From the NCBI GenBank assembly GCA_008729055.1, contig SDUX01000007.1, forward strand, positions 6,730,356 through 6,794,355: a stretch of DNA of 64,000 bases, in the 5' to 3' direction. This document shows, piece after piece, positions 22,337 to 33,318 of this stretch; the first letter of the stretch is position 1, and every line of letters begins with the position of its first letter. The position numbers and the translations under genes are program-made. The notes below the pieces were generated by a model, which did no database searches, had not been told where the DNA came from, and saw only the letters and a program-made list of their open reading frames with translations. This stretch comes from Pyropia haitanensis. Lineage: Eukaryota; Rhodophyta; Bangiophyceae; Bangiales; Bangiaceae.

Positions 22337-25300
22337 ATGGCGCCCACCGAGTACGAGTCGACGACCGAAATGGACCTGGGCAGCGGCCTCGCGCTGACCA
22401 TCACCGTCGCCCGCACGGCGGGCCCCGCAGGCCCCGAAGTCTCCGCCACCTTTCTCCGCTCGTCGGCGCCCGTGCAGCGGCCGGGCGAGCCGCTCGTCCT
22501 TCACTGGGGCATCGTCGCGACCGCCGAGTCGGACCCGCAGGTGTATGGCAAGCCACCCCTCGCGATGCTCCCCGACGGCACCGCCTACCGGCCGGGCAAG
22601 CTATCCGTGCGGAGCCGCTTTGAGCCGGCGTCGGGGTCCGTCCGTCTGGGCGTGCCCGAGGCGGAGGCGCCCGCGGGGATTGTGTTCATGGTGTACATCC
22701 TGGGCGAGGGCGGCTGCTCCGAGCAGTGGTTTAAGCGGGGGGGCGGCAAGAGCTTTTTTGTGTCCATTGCCGACGCGGTCTCGCCGGCCGAGCGGGACCG
22801 CCGCGCCGCCGAGGTGGCCGAGCGCGAGGCCGTCGCGGCCGCGGCGGCCAAGCGCGCGGCCGAGGCGGCGGCCGCCGAAGCGGCCGAGCGGGCCGCCCGC
22901 CAGGCCCAGTACGAGGCGGAGCGGGAGGCGCGGGAGGCGGCCGCGCGGGCGGAGCGGGACCAGCGGTCGGTGGCGGAAAAGGCCGAGGCGGCTGCGCGGG
23001 AGGCGTCGCTGCGCGCCTACCTGGACGATGCGCTCGCAGGGGCCGAAGTGGTGGACCGGCGGGACTATGACTACGAGGGGCTGGGCAGCCTCGTGCTGGC
23101 CGCGGTCGCGTCGGCAAAGCGGTCGGACGACCCAGACGTGCTGCCGCCGCCGGCGAGCGTCATTGTGGCGTCGTCCATCGCCGCGGCGGGCACGGACCTG
23201 ATCCTCCACTGGGGGATTAAGGTTGCCCGGCGGAACGGGTGGAAGGCGCCGCCAGGCAGCGCGTACCCGCCCAACACGACGCCCATGGGCGACGGCCTTG
23301 CCGTCGACACAGTGCTCGCGACGGTCGCGCCCAACGGGGTGCGCGGGGTGGAAATCCGAAACCTGCCCGAGGACGCCGTCGCGCTGCTGGCGGTGCTGTC
23401 CCTCCCCGACGCGCCCGCCGAGTCCCAGTGGCTGCACGACGTCGGCACCGGCGGGGACATGTGCCTGACAATTGGCTCGACGCCGGCGCTGCCCGGCCTC
23501 GTGCACGCCGATGGCTCCCCCGTGTCGTCGACGGCGGCGCAGCTGGTGGAGGCGGTGGTGGAGCGGGAGGTGGAGTACGGCTCGTGGACGCTCATGCACC
23601 GGTACCGCTACGCGGAGGAGCTGGTCCATGGCCTGGTGCGGGACGACCAGGACGCGTGGTCGGCAATCTACGTGTGGCTGCGCTACTCCCAGCTGCGCGT
23701 CCTTGACTGGCAGCGGCGGTTCAACACGCAGCCGCGGCAACTGTCGTCGGCACAGATGAACTTTGTCACGACGCTGGCGTCTCGGTGGCGGTCGCTGCCG
23801 GCGCTGCGGTGGGTCATCCGCATGTCCATGTCGTGCGTCGGCCGTGGTGGGAGTGGGGATCTGGGGCAGCGCATCCGGGACGACATTCTGGTCATCCTGC
23901 GCAACAACCGGGGCTGGGGGCACGGCAGCATGATGGAGCAGTGGCATCAGAAGTTGCACAACAACACGTCACCTGATGACGTGCACATTTGCAACGCGCT
24001 GCTCGCGGGGTGGCACGCGTCGGGCGACCGGACGGCCGCGTACTGGTCCACCATTTACCACTTTGGGCTGACGCGCGAGCGGCTGGCCGGCTACGAGCAG
24101 CCCATCACCAGCGACCCAGACTGGCCCATGCACTGCCGGGACGCGATGATTGGGGACCTATCCAACTACCTGGGGGTCCTCAAGGCCGTTCACTTTGGCA
24201 CGGACCTGAACTCGATGGTCGGCCGCGTGCAGGGCTACCTTGATGATGGCACGAGGTCGGCAGTGAACGGGTTTATGGGCACTCGCCACGGTCAGGCCAG
24301 TCTGACAGACGTTCTTGGCTCTGCGTCCCACGCGCGCTCCATGATCATCAAGATGCTCCAGTCGGCGGGCTGGCTGGACGACAGCCAGGCGCGGGACCTT
24401 ATCTACCTGGAACTGGCCATTGACGCGGACACGCGCCGGCGTGTCGAAGGGAGCGGTGATGGCGGCGGCCACGATGGCTCCCTGTTCTCGCACCTGACGG
24501 TGCTGCGGGTGGCGGCGGCGGGGCTTAGCCTCTCGGAGGGCGGGCTCGACACGGCGGGCGCGCTGGATCGGGCCACCAACGAGCTTGGCGCCCTCACCGA
24601 CCGGCTGGCCAGCCACGGCGAGTCCCAAGACATTGGCCTCCGCGCGGCGGCTACGCTGGTGATTCTTCGTAACGTGCTGCTGGAGGTGGTGGACCGCTAC
24701 CGCAACAGCTTTGACCCGTGCGCGCAGGCAATGGGTGCGGCGTTCAGCGCGGACCAGGGCATCGTATCGACCTTCCTGGAGGAGGTTGTCCGCGGGGGCC
24801 CTGCCTTTGCGCTGTCGGCCCTCCTCCGCCGAGCCGAACCGGCGGTGCGGCGGGTGGCCCACCTGGGCCCCTACTCGGTCATTGCACCGCTCGAGCGCAC
24901 GACCCGCGGGCCGCTGGTGTGGGTGGAGCGGCTTCGGGACTCGATGAGCATGACGGTCCGCACGGGCACGGTGATTGTGGCGGGCAGCTGCACGGGGGAG
25001 GAAGACGTTCCCGCCAAGACCGCCCACGTGGTGATTGGTAGCACCGTGGACGTGCTGTCGCACGTGGCGGTGCGGGCGCGCAATGAGAAGCACGGGCTTG
25101 TGGCGTGTTTGGACCGGGAGGAGCTCGCGCTGCTCAAGGGCATGCACGGGTGTCTGGTGCAGGCCAAGCTCACCGCCAACGGCTTTGAGGTGGAGATTGT
25201 GGACGACGCTGGGCGGCAGTCGCCGTCGAGCGGGGTGGAGAGCGTAATGCGGTCGATGAAGTCGGCGGGCCTCATCACGCCGCCGTCGGGCTCGTTTGAC

Positions 25301-26371
25301 CAGATCCCGGTGCCCGGTATGGGGCGCCGCCAGTACTCATCCAACACGCTGTCGCGGATGACGATGCAGCGCGACGCGATGCGCAAGCGGCAGGCCGCGG
25401 CGGCATGGGCGGTGCGGCCGTCAGAGTTCAGTCTGGAGCTGGTCGGCACCAAGTCGATGAACCTCCAGACGCTGCGGTCGCTGGGGCTGCCCGACTGGAT
25501 CAAGACGCCCGTGTCGCTGGCCATCCCCAACGGCGCGATGCGCAAGGTCCTGGCCGACCCGGCCAACGAGACAGTGGCGGCCGAGTACACGGGGCTGCTG
25601 AGCGAGTTGGACGCCGCCCCCGAGGGCGACGTCAAGCTGTGCCCCAAGCTCCGTGCGTGCATCCTGGACCTGTCTGCGCCAGCGGGCCTGCAAGACGCCC
25701 TCCGTGGGGTGCTCGACGACCTTGGCTGCACGGCCATTGACGACAAGCTCCCCGCCGCGTGGGACGCGGTCAAGGGCGTGTGGGCGTCGATGTGGAACGA
25801 GCGTGCGCATCTGGCGCGGGCCAAACTCAACATGCCCGCCGATGATGTGGACATGGCGGTCCTGTGCCAGGCCGTTGTGGATGCAGACTATGCGTTTGTC
25901 ATCCACACGACCAACCCGCTGACCATGGACGACAATGAGGAGTACGTGGAGCTGGTGTGTGGCCTTGGCGAGAGCCTCGTCGGCAACGCGCCCGGCCAGG
26001 CGCTGGGCTTTACGATGCGCAAGGACCGGCTGACCTCTGGCGAACCCATCATCCGGTCGTACCCGTCCAAGCAGGTGGCGCTGCGGGGCGGCGAGTTCAT
26101 TTTCCGCTCCGACTCCAACGCAGAGGACCTCGAGGGCTTTGCCGGCGCGGGCCTCCACGACTCGATCCCAATTGTCAAGAACCGGGAGGTGGAGGTAGAC
26201 TACTCGGTGGAGCCGCTCCTCACCGACGACGCCTTCCGCACCGACCTGTGCCGCAAGGTCGCCCAGATTGGCAAGGCCGTCGAGGACACCATGGACGGTA
26301 GCGCGCAGGACGTGGAAGGCTGCGTCAAGGACGGCGTGTACTACATTGTGCAGGCGCGTCCGCAAGTGTAA
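22337..26371 (+). CDS. GWD: Alpha-glucan water dikinase
   Basis: Intronless 1344-residue frame, near the family's usual 1400. ATG 22337 (GCCACGATGGCG) starts directly in folded-looking sequence (MAPTEYESTTEMDLG) with no transit peptide, which agrees with starch made in the cytosol of red algae. Two CBM45-like starch-binding modules are visible, each with a WG motif: LVLHWGIV (about 54) and LILHWGIK (about 290). They are separated by an Ala/Glu/Arg coiled coil (about 150-235). The central region contains NNRGWGHGSMMEQWHQKLHN. The phosphohistidine motif DVLSHVAVRARN places the catalytic His at about 909 (25061-25063). The C-terminal nucleotide-binding domain has FIFRSDSNAEDLEGFAGAGL and ends YYIVQARPQV. 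The enzyme transfers the beta-phosphate of ATP to glucosyl C6 of starch, enabling degradation. Confidence 0.95.
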   Translation: MAPTEYESTTEMDLGSGLALTITVARTAGPAGPEVSATFLRSSAPVQRPGEPLVLHWGIVATAESDPQVYGKPPLAMLPDGTAYRPGKLSVRSRFEPASGSVRLGVPEAEAPAGIVFMVYILGEGGCSEQWFKRGGGKSFFVSIADAVSPAERDRRAAEVAEREAVAAAAAKRAAEAAAAEAAERAARQAQYEAEREAREAAARAERDQRSVAEKAEAAAREASLRAYLDDALAGAEVVDRRDYDYEGLGSLVLAAVASAKRSDDPDVLPPPASVIVASSIAAAGTDLILHWGIKVARRNGWKAPPGSAYPPNTTPMGDGLAVDTVLATVAPNGVRGVEIRNLPEDAVALLAVLSLPDAPAESQWLHDVGTGGDMCLTIGSTPALPGLVHADGSPVSSTAAQLVEAVVEREVEYGSWTLMHRYRYAEELVHGLVRDDQDAWSAIYVWLRYSQLRVLDWQRRFNTQPRQLSSAQMNFVTTLASRWRSLPALRWVIRMSMSCVGRGGSGDLGQRIRDDILVILRNNRGWGHGSMMEQWHQKLHNNTSPDDVHICNALLAGWHASGDRTAAYWSTIYHFGLTRERLAGYEQPITSDPDWPMHCRDAMIGDLSNYLGVLKAVHFGTDLNSMVGRVQGYLDDGTRSAVNGFMGTRHGQASLTDVLGSASHARSMIIKMLQSAGWLDDSQARDLIYLELAIDADTRRRVEGSGDGGGHDGSLFSHLTVLRVAAAGLSLSEGGLDTAGALDRATNELGALTDRLASHGESQDIGLRAAATLVILRNVLLEVVDRYRNSFDPCAQAMGAAFSADQGIVSTFLEEVVRGGPAFALSALLRRAEPAVRRVAHLGPYSVIAPLERTTRGPLVWVERLRDSMSMTVRTGTVIVAGSCTGEEDVPAKTAHVVIGSTVDVLSHVAVRARNEKHGLVACLDREELALLKGMHGCLVQAKLTANGFEVEIVDDAGRQSPSSGVESVMRSMKSAGLITPPSGSFDQIPVPGMGRRQYSSNTLSRMTMQRDAMRKRQAAAAWAVRPSEFSLELVGTKSMNLQTLRSLGLPDWIKTPVSLAIPNGAMRKVLADPANETVAAEYTGLLSELDAAPEGDVKLCPKLRACILDLSAPAGLQDALRGVLDDLGCTAIDDKLPAAWDAVKGVWASMWNERAHLARAKLNMPADDVDMAVLCQAVVDADYAFVIHTTNPLTMDDNEEYVELVCGLGESLVGNAPGQALGFTMRKDRLTSGEPIIRSYPSKQVALRGGEFIFRSDSNAEDLEGFAGAGLHDSIPIVKNREVEVDYSVEPLLTDDAFRTDLCRKVAQIGKAVEDTMDGSAQDVEGCVKDGVYYIVQARPQV

Positions 26372-26888
26372 CATTAGTCCCTTTCTTTCTTCTCTTGGAT
26401 GAGTGAGCCCATATGGGGTGGTGGCTATGTACGTATGGTAGTCTGCGCCCGTGAATGGTCATGCCCGTACGGTGCGAAGCAACGGGGTCCTCACGTGCGC
26501 CAGGCGGACAGTGCAATGCCGCAACGGCCACCCGCGCAGAGGGGTACAGCCCAGCGGGACCATCCCTACGCCCCGCGACGGCAAGCAGGCGTGGCGTGGT
26601 GTGGCCGGCCCGCCGTCTCCGTCACGCCACCCCTCGACTGACGGGCGACAGGACGGTGGCGGCCGACCTACCGCGGGGAAGACCCCCCGCCACAGCCACA
26701 CGGGTACCCTACGAGTGCCGGGGCGCTCGCCCGCCGCGCGCTGCCGGCGACCCACCCGTGCCCCACCCCCAGCACCCCACCGCCGCGACGGCGGCGCAAG
26801 TGGGCGCGCGCGCGCACCGCTAGCGGGAGACATTGGAGGCGGCGGCCCGGCGGCGGGCGTCAACCGTCCCCCCCCCCCCCCCCCCCCC
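26372..26888. other. Convergent intergenic region
   Basis: 517 bp between the 3' ends of the dikinase and a minus-strand gene. Mixed composition to about 26500, then GC-rich. Nothing recognisable. Confidence 0.6.
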
Positions 26889-27133
26889 TCACCAGCCGCG
26901 CCCTACCCCGTACGCGCCGACGCCCTCCACGTCATCGTCGGCCGGCACGCCCCACAGGCCGTCGGCGGCGGCGTCGGCCGCCGCCGCCGCCGCGTCGGCC
27001 GCGTCGACCGCGGCGGCCGCGGCGAGCGCCGCCCGCTCCGCCGCGCCCGTCTTTGGCGGCCGTCCCGGCCGCCGCCGCCGGCGGGGCCGCCCCGGCCCCG
27101 CCGCCGGTGCCTCCTCCCCGCCCGGCAACGGCG

Positions 27134-27170
<37 letters not shown>

Positions 27171-27191
27171 GGGGGGGTGGCGGCAGCGTCG

Positions 27192-27238
<47 letters not shown>

Positions 27239-27336
27239 GTCGGCCGCGTCGGCGGTAGGGGCCGCGGCGGCCGCCGCCGGCTCCGCGGCCTTTGCTGTCG
27301 GCGGCCGGCCCGGCCGCCGCCGCCGGCGTGGCCGCC

Positions 27337-27373
<37 letters not shown>

Positions 27374-27562
27374 GCCCGCCGTCGCGGCGGCCACGCCCGC
27401 CGCCCAAGCACGCGCCCCCCCCCCCCCACGCCCACCCCCCCCGCCGCGGCAGCAGCCGCCACCGCCGCCGCCGCCGCGGCGGTCGCCCGCTCCCGCCGCC
27501 GCCGCAGCCGCTGCGTCCGCCCCTTGCTGCCGCCGCCCGCCGCCTCGTCGCGCGCGGCGGCA

Positions 27563-27595
<33 letters not shown>

Positions 27596-28951
27596 CCCCC
27601 CACCCCCGCGGCCACCACCCCCGCCGCGGCTTGCGCCTCGCGGCGGAGGGCGACCGCGGTGGCGGCGTCGCCCGCCTGCCAGCACGCCTCGATCGCCGCG
27701 CGCAGCGCGCGGGGGGATGGCCGCCGCCGCCAGCGGGCCGCCTCGGCGCGGACGAGCGCGGCCGCCCAGCCGGGGGCGCCCGCGTTGCGCGCCGCCGCGA
27801 CGGCGGCGTCGACCACCTCGGGCGCGGGGGGGGCGCGCCGCGGCGGCCGTCGCGGCGCGGCCGACCCCGTGGGGGACGGGGAGGCCCCGCGGCGACCACC
27901 CCCGAAAAAGGGCGGCGGGGGAGGGGGACCGCCCCCAGCCGCGGTCGCCAGCAGCGCCAGGCCGACCGGCGTCGCCGTCGTGGCGGCGGCGTCTGCCGCC
28001 GCCGCCGCCGCCGCCGCTGCCGCCGTCGACGCTGCCGCGACGGCGGCGGCGTACAGCCGGCGCACCCGCCGGAGGTCCCGCCCGTCGACCGCGCTGGTCG
28101 CGCGGATCGCCGCCGCGTAGGCGGCCTGCGAGAGGGGCACGCCGCGCGCGGCGGCGGCGTCGATGCCCGCCCACACGCGCGCGACCGCCGCGGCGGCCGC
28201 GGCGGCCGCGGCGTCGGCAGGCGCCGCGGCGGCGGCGGCGGGGGAGGCCTCGCCGCCGTCGTCGTCCCGCTGGGACTGCGCGCCGCATCGGCCACCACCC
28301 CCGCCGCCGCCGCCGCCGCCGTCGCCGCCGCCGCCGCCGCCGCCGCCGTCGCCGCCGTCGCCGCCGCCGCCGCCGCGGCCGCCGCCGCCCAGCTCCTCGG
28401 CGGTTGCCGCCCAGGTGGCGATGAGCGCCGACAGGCTGTCGCCGTCGGCGGCAAAGCCGCGGGCGCGCAGGTCGTGCAGCGCGGCGGCCGCGACGGCGGG
28501 CTTGCCGACCGACAGCGCCAGCCACGCGAGGCCCGTAAAGACCGACCGCGCCTCAGCGTCGGCGGTGGCGGCGGCGGCGGTCGCGGCCGGCACGAGCAGC
28601 GGGGAGGTGGCGTCAAACAGCACCACCGCCGAGCGGAGGTCCCCCCACGCGCCAAACGCGGCGACGCCCGCCGCGGCGAGCGACACGTCCACCGCCGCGG
28701 TCCGCCGCAGCGACCGCAGCAGCACCACCGCCGCGGCGGTGTGGTCGGCGGGCCCGCCGGGGCCGCCCGCCGCCGCCGCCGCCAGGCACCGCAGGCCCGC
28801 CGTCGCGAGCAGCCGCGACCGCGCCGCCGTGGCGGGCTCCCGCCGCACAGGAGACGGGGGGTACACGGCCTCCGGCAGTGACGCGCTCAGGCGCAGGACC
28901 GCCTCGATGACCAGGTCCCCAACGGGCACTGCCGCCGCCCCCGCGCTGCCG

Positions 28952-28982
<31 letters not shown>

Positions 28983-29116
28983 TGACGCCGCCGCCGGCGC
29001 CAGCGCTCACCGCCGCGCGGACGGCGCCAACCACCCCCGCCAGCAGCGCGTCGAGGGCGGCGACCGGCAGCCGCACGGGCGCGGCCGCCGCGGTGAGCGC
29101 CGTGGCGGGACGCCCG

Positions 29117-29158
<42 letters not shown>

Positions 29159-30551
29159 GTGGTGGCGGCGGTGGTGGGGGGCACGCCCAGCGGCGCCGCC
29201 GCGGCGGTGGCGGTCGCGGCCGCGGCGGCCACGTGGCCGCGCGCGAGCGCCGCGGCGAGCGCGGCGCCCAGCGCCGCTGACCGGCGGCCCGCCACCTCGG
29301 CGCGCCACGTGATGGGTCCCCGCTGCGCGGCGGCGCGGAGCGCGTGGGGGGGGGCGGGGGTGGCCCCATGGGCGGCCCGCCAGGGACGCCCGCGGCGCCG
29401 GGGGGGGAGGTGTCGCCGCCACCGCCGCTGCTGCCGCCGCCGCCGCCACCGCCGCCGCCGCCGCTGACCGTGACGCGGCGGGCCGTAGCCGCTGGCCGTC
29501 GTCGGTCAGGGCGCGCCTTGGGCACCGACGCCGCCGCGGCGGGCGCCGCGGCAGGCCCCGCCGTCGCTGCACCGACCGTCACGCCACCCCCGCCGCCACC
29601 GCTCCTGCTGCTGCCGCTGCCGCCGCCGCTGCCGCCGACGCCGCTGCCGGCAGACGCGGCGCGCCGCCGTTTCCGGCGGGACGCCCCCGGCGGTGCCGAC
29701 GGCGCCGCTGCCGGCTGTGGCCCCGACGTCGCCCCGCCCGCGCCGGCGTCGCCCGCGCCGCCGCCGCCCGCGCCGCCGCCAGCAGACGCGGCGCGCCGCC
29801 GTTTCCGGCGGGACGCCCCCCCCGGTGACGACGGCGCCGTTGCCGGCGCTCGCCCGCCCGTCGCCTCGCCCGCCCCCCCGCCACCGCCCGCACTGCCACG
29901 GTCCACCACGACGCCGACCGCCGTGGGGCTGCCCGCCTTGCTGCCGCCCGCCTTGCCTCTGTCCGCCTTGCTGCCGCCCGCCTTGCCTCTGCCCGCCTTT
30001 TCGCCGCCCGCCTTGCCGCCGCCGGTCACGCCGCGGTCCACGGGGGTGGGCTTCCCGCCATCTGCGCTGGCGGCCCGCCGCCGGGCCCGCCGCGGCGGGG
30101 GCGGCGCCGCCGCTGGCGGCGGCGCCACAGTCACTGCCACCGCTTTGCCACCGCCGCCGCCGCCGCCGCCGCCAGCGTCTGCCGCCTGCGTCTTGCGGCC
30201 GCGGCGGCCACGGCGTGGCGTCGCGGATGCGCCACGGCGGGCAGCCGCCGGCGCCCCCCCCGCCGCTGCTGCAGCCGCACCCCCCGCCCCCCCCGACGCG
30301 GTCGACGGCGCCGCCGCGCTGGCCAACCACCGGCCGGCGGCCGGCGGCAGCCGCCCACCGCGTCTAGGCGGGGCCACCATCCCCCCCACCACCCCATGGG
30401 TGGGAGCGGTGATGGTGGTGGCCGCCACACTCGACGCGGGGGGCCTCGCTGCCGCCCGCACCGCCGCCGCCGTCGCCGCCATGGCCGACCAGGGGGGGCT
30501 GGCGGCCGCGGCGGACGGGCCGAGGAGCGTCAGCCGCCACGCCACCCACAT
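26889..30551 (-). CDS. Helical-repeat (PPR-like) protein with NLS and PGRPP motifs, frame-broken
   Basis: Starts at ATG 30551 (MWVAWRLTLLG) and can be followed to a stop at 26889 across at least three frames. The first segment (30551 to about 29355) holds KAGGS/KA[D/G]RG pentapeptide repeats and two copies of a basic SRRKRRRAASA motif (29650-29688 and 29782-29820). A frame switch at the G tracts 29346-29360 leads to the helical part: AALGAALAAALARGHVAAAA, VFTGLAWLALSVGKPAVAAA followed by LHDLRARGFAADGDSLSALI, and AAYAAAIRATSAVDGRDLRR, which are PPR/TPR-like in spacing. The tail (about 27415-26889, two more frames) has two copies of RRRRRPGRPP, an AT-hook-like signature, and ends in an acidic stretch. 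RNA binding in an organelle or nuclear DNA binding are both possible; no function is claimed. Confidence 0.5.
29926..30018 (-). repeat. 15-bp tandem repeat encoding KAGGS/KAxRG pentapeptides
   Basis: Six consecutive 15-base units ending in CTTG/CTTT (CCGCCCGCCTTG type), alternating two variants so that a 30-base higher period is visible. On the minus strand it encodes alternating Lys-Ala-Gly-Gly-Ser and Lys-Ala-(Asp/Gly)-Arg-Gly. Confidence 0.9.
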
Positions 30552-31359
30552 GGCCAGCCGGCATTGTCGGCCAGGTGGGGAGGGGGGGGGGGGTAAAGTG
30601 GGGGATGGTGGGAGAACGGGGGGGGGGAGGGGGGGCGGGGGGAAGGGAGGGGTTGACAGTCGTCCTCGGGGCGTGGGGCGGGGTGATGCCTACAAGAAAC
30701 AAGCACTCGGACGACGGCGGGCTCCGCCGGCAGAGGGCATGAGGCGGAACACGTGGCAAATGGCCCACTTGGCCGACCTCGACGGCGCGCGCGGTGCAGT
30801 GCACTTGCTACCAATTTGCGTAGGTACTTGTTTCAACGTCTGGTGACGACTGGGGGAGTCCACGTCTTCAGGTTTGCCACGTGACGACACGCCCCGTGGA
30901 GTTGGCCTGCGCCAGGCGGTCGCGACGCGCCCCCCCATCCACATCGCGACTGCGACCTGGCGCAGGGCCCGTCGGCGGTGGACGACCTCGGCGGCGCGGA
31001 GACCCCCCCCAGCCGCGGCGGACCCGCCCATGCACGCCCGCCCCCGTGCCGCCTGGCCGCTGGCACCCGCTGCCTCCCGCCCGGCTCTCCCTCTTGACGC
31101 CCGTGAGCGCCTTGTCGCCGCCGCCGTGGCCGTCGGTCATCCCGCCGTCCGCTCTTTGGCCGCCGGTCGGCGTCGGCCTGGCCCGCCAACGACCGCGTGG
31201 GCGGTGGCCCCGCCGCTCGGCGTCCAGCACGCGTGGTGGCGGCTACGGCAGTGGCCCCCCCAGGTGAGCCGCCGCCGGCACCCCCCCCCTCCTTCCGCGG
31301 CGGGGCGCCGCCCCGTTTCGGCTGCCAGCCGCCGCCCGCCGCGGTCCCCGCCGCCGACC
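30552..31359. other. Divergent intergenic region
   Basis: 808 bp between divergent genes. The hydrolase frame stays open upstream to 30874, but that portion is Arg/Pro-rich with no family similarity and precedes a better start. Presumably carries both promoters; no motif is convincing. Confidence 0.55.
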
Positions 31360-32522
31360 ATGAATGGGTGGCAGCTGGTCGCTACGGGCGCGGTCTCCCT
31401 CATCGGCGCCACCGTCGGCGCGCTCGTCCTCTTCCAAGAGCGGCTGCTCTACCACCCAAGCATCCCGTCGCGGGCGCACGAAGGGAGCCCGGCGGACTAC
31501 GGGCTGACCTTTTCCGACGTGCCGCTCGTCGCGGCCGACGGCACGCGGCTGCACGCGTGGCTCCTCCACGCGCCGACGCCGGTCGCGGGGCGCGGGGGGG
31601 CGGTCGGCCGCCGCCGCCCGCCGGGCCCCGCGACGGTGCTCTACTTTCACGGCAACGCGGGGAACATTAGCCACCGGCTGCCCGACGCGGCGCGGTGGGT
31701 GCGCGACGTGGGCGTCCACGTGCTGCTGGTGAGCTACCGGGGGTACGGGCTGTCGCAGGGGTGGCCAAACGAGGCGGGGCTGCGGAAGGACGCGCAGGCG
31801 GCGCTCGACTGGGCACTCGCCGGGGGGGGACCGCCCGCGGCGGCCGCGGGCAGCAGCGGCGGCGGCAGCGACGGCGGCGGCGCCACCCCCGGCAGCGTGC
31901 CCGCGCCCGCCATTGACCCGTCGCGGGTGCTGGTGTTTGGGCGCTCCCTCGGCGGCGCCGTCGGCCTGGCGCTGGCGGCGGCCAACCCGCCCCCTGCCCT
32001 CGCCGGCGTGATTGTGGAAAACACGTTCACGTCGATCAATTCCATGATTGACGTGGTGCTGCCGCCGCTGCGGTGGGCCAAGCCCCTCAACCGCAACGTG
32101 TGGGACTCGGCGGGCGTCGTCGGCCGCCTCGACCTGCCCATGCTCTTCATGTCGGGCGCCGAGGACGAGCTCGTGCCGCCGCGGATGATGGCCGCGCTGT
32201 ATGAGGGCGCCACCGCGGGCGGCTGGGGGCGGAAAAAGATGGTGGTCATCGCGGGCGGGACCCACAACGACACGTGGTACGTGGGGGGGGACGCGTACTA
32301 CGGGGCCATCCGCGAGTTTGTGGAGCGCGCCGCGTCGTCGGCGACGGCGGCGGCGAGCACGGGGCGGGGGGGGGCAGCGGCGGGGCGCCGGCTGGGCGGT
32401 GGGGGGGGGCGGGGCAGCGGCTGGGCGGGGGGGGGGGGGAGGGCAACCGCCTGGGGGGTGGGGGTGGCGGACGCTCCCGCCTCACCGAAGAGACGCCGCT
32501 GCTGCCCAAGGGGGAGCTGTAG
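31360..32522 (+). CDS. Bem46/ABHD13-like alpha/beta hydrolase, one frame break near the C-terminus
   Basis: ATG 31360 begins MNGWQLVATGAVSLIGATVG followed by ALVLFQERLLYHP, a signal-anchor membrane segment then the conserved Bem46 start. The fold is clear: oxyanion motif LYFHGNAGNISHRL, YRGYGLSQGWPNEAGL, nucleophile elbow GRSLGG, ENTFTSINSMIDVVLP, acid LFMSGAEDELVPPRMM, and catalytic His in IAGGTHNDTWYVGG. A Ser/Gly insertion (about 31845-31890) interrupts the region before the elbow. After FVERA (about 32335) the sequence becomes Gly-rich. The frame used so far runs on to 33204 without protein-like content. A shift at the 13-G tract 32427-32439 gives a short tail ending SRLTEETPLLPKGEL and a stop at 32522, which I prefer. 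The family comprises single-pass membrane hydrolases whose substrates are mostly unknown; yeast Bem46 relatives affect cell polarity. Confidence 0.85.
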
Positions 32523-33318
32523 CGGCGACGTCTGGACGGGTCGTCTGGGAAGGGATGGAGGACGTGGGGCGATCGGGAGCGCGGCCTTGTTTCCCGTGCC
32601 ATACCTGTTGTTGGTCGTTGGGGGCGTCTGGCCACGGTGCCTCTGGGGGTGGTGCCGCTCGTGGCGGCACCGCGACCGGGTGCGTGTCTTGCCGCCTGGG
32701 TGGGAGCGACGCCCGACCGCGAGGAGGTGCTCGAGACTCGTCAAAGGTGCCCCACTGCTGGCCGGCTGGGGCTATGTGCGAGGTTGGAGGGGAGGGGGGG
32801 TGGGGGCGTGGACAAAGTGGTCGGGTGCGGCAACTCGGGAACCACCTACTTGCCGATGCCGTGGGCGTGGTCGCCGGTGGGGCGTGGAGGGGAAGGGCAA
32901 GGTATGCGGACGCGCGCCGTGGGGTGCCATGGCAAGGAGTGACCGAGAGCGGCAGGGCGGTCCAGCGCGGTCGGCGGATGGGCCGACGACGCGGACTCTA
33001 CAAAGGCGAGATGGCGTCTGTGTGGCGTGCGGCTTGGGCGCACCCCGGCGCGTGGCAGTGTACGCCGGTCCATGCCAGTTGTTGAGGGACTGGCTGCGTA
33101 CCCAACAACCGCTGTGTAGGGAGCCGAATGGGCGCACGGGCACAAGGACGGACGTGGGTGCATGTGCAATCCCATGCCAGTTGGGCATCGCGATGGTCTC
33201 GTGATGGCAACAGACCAGAAACATGAACCACGAGTGCCAACGCTTCTGTTCCCCTCGTGACACCCAACCCGCGCCGACGACAAACGGCTCGCCAACCCCC
33301 CATCATCAACCGCACCGC
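32523..33318. other. Convergent intergenic region
   Basis: 796 bp between the 3' ends of the hydrolase and CNOT11. The hydrolase frame remains open through most of it without recognisable content. No RNA gene seen. Confidence 0.55.

Noticed and set aside
30874..31359. N-terminal extension of the Bem46-like hydrolase frame
   Set aside because: Arg/Pro-rich and without family similarity; the ATG at 31360 gives the expected membrane anchor at the N-terminus.
32523..33204. C-terminal extension of the same hydrolase frame
   Set aside because: Follows a 13-G tract, lies beyond the catalytic His and does not read as protein; a one-base tract change gives a short plausible tail.
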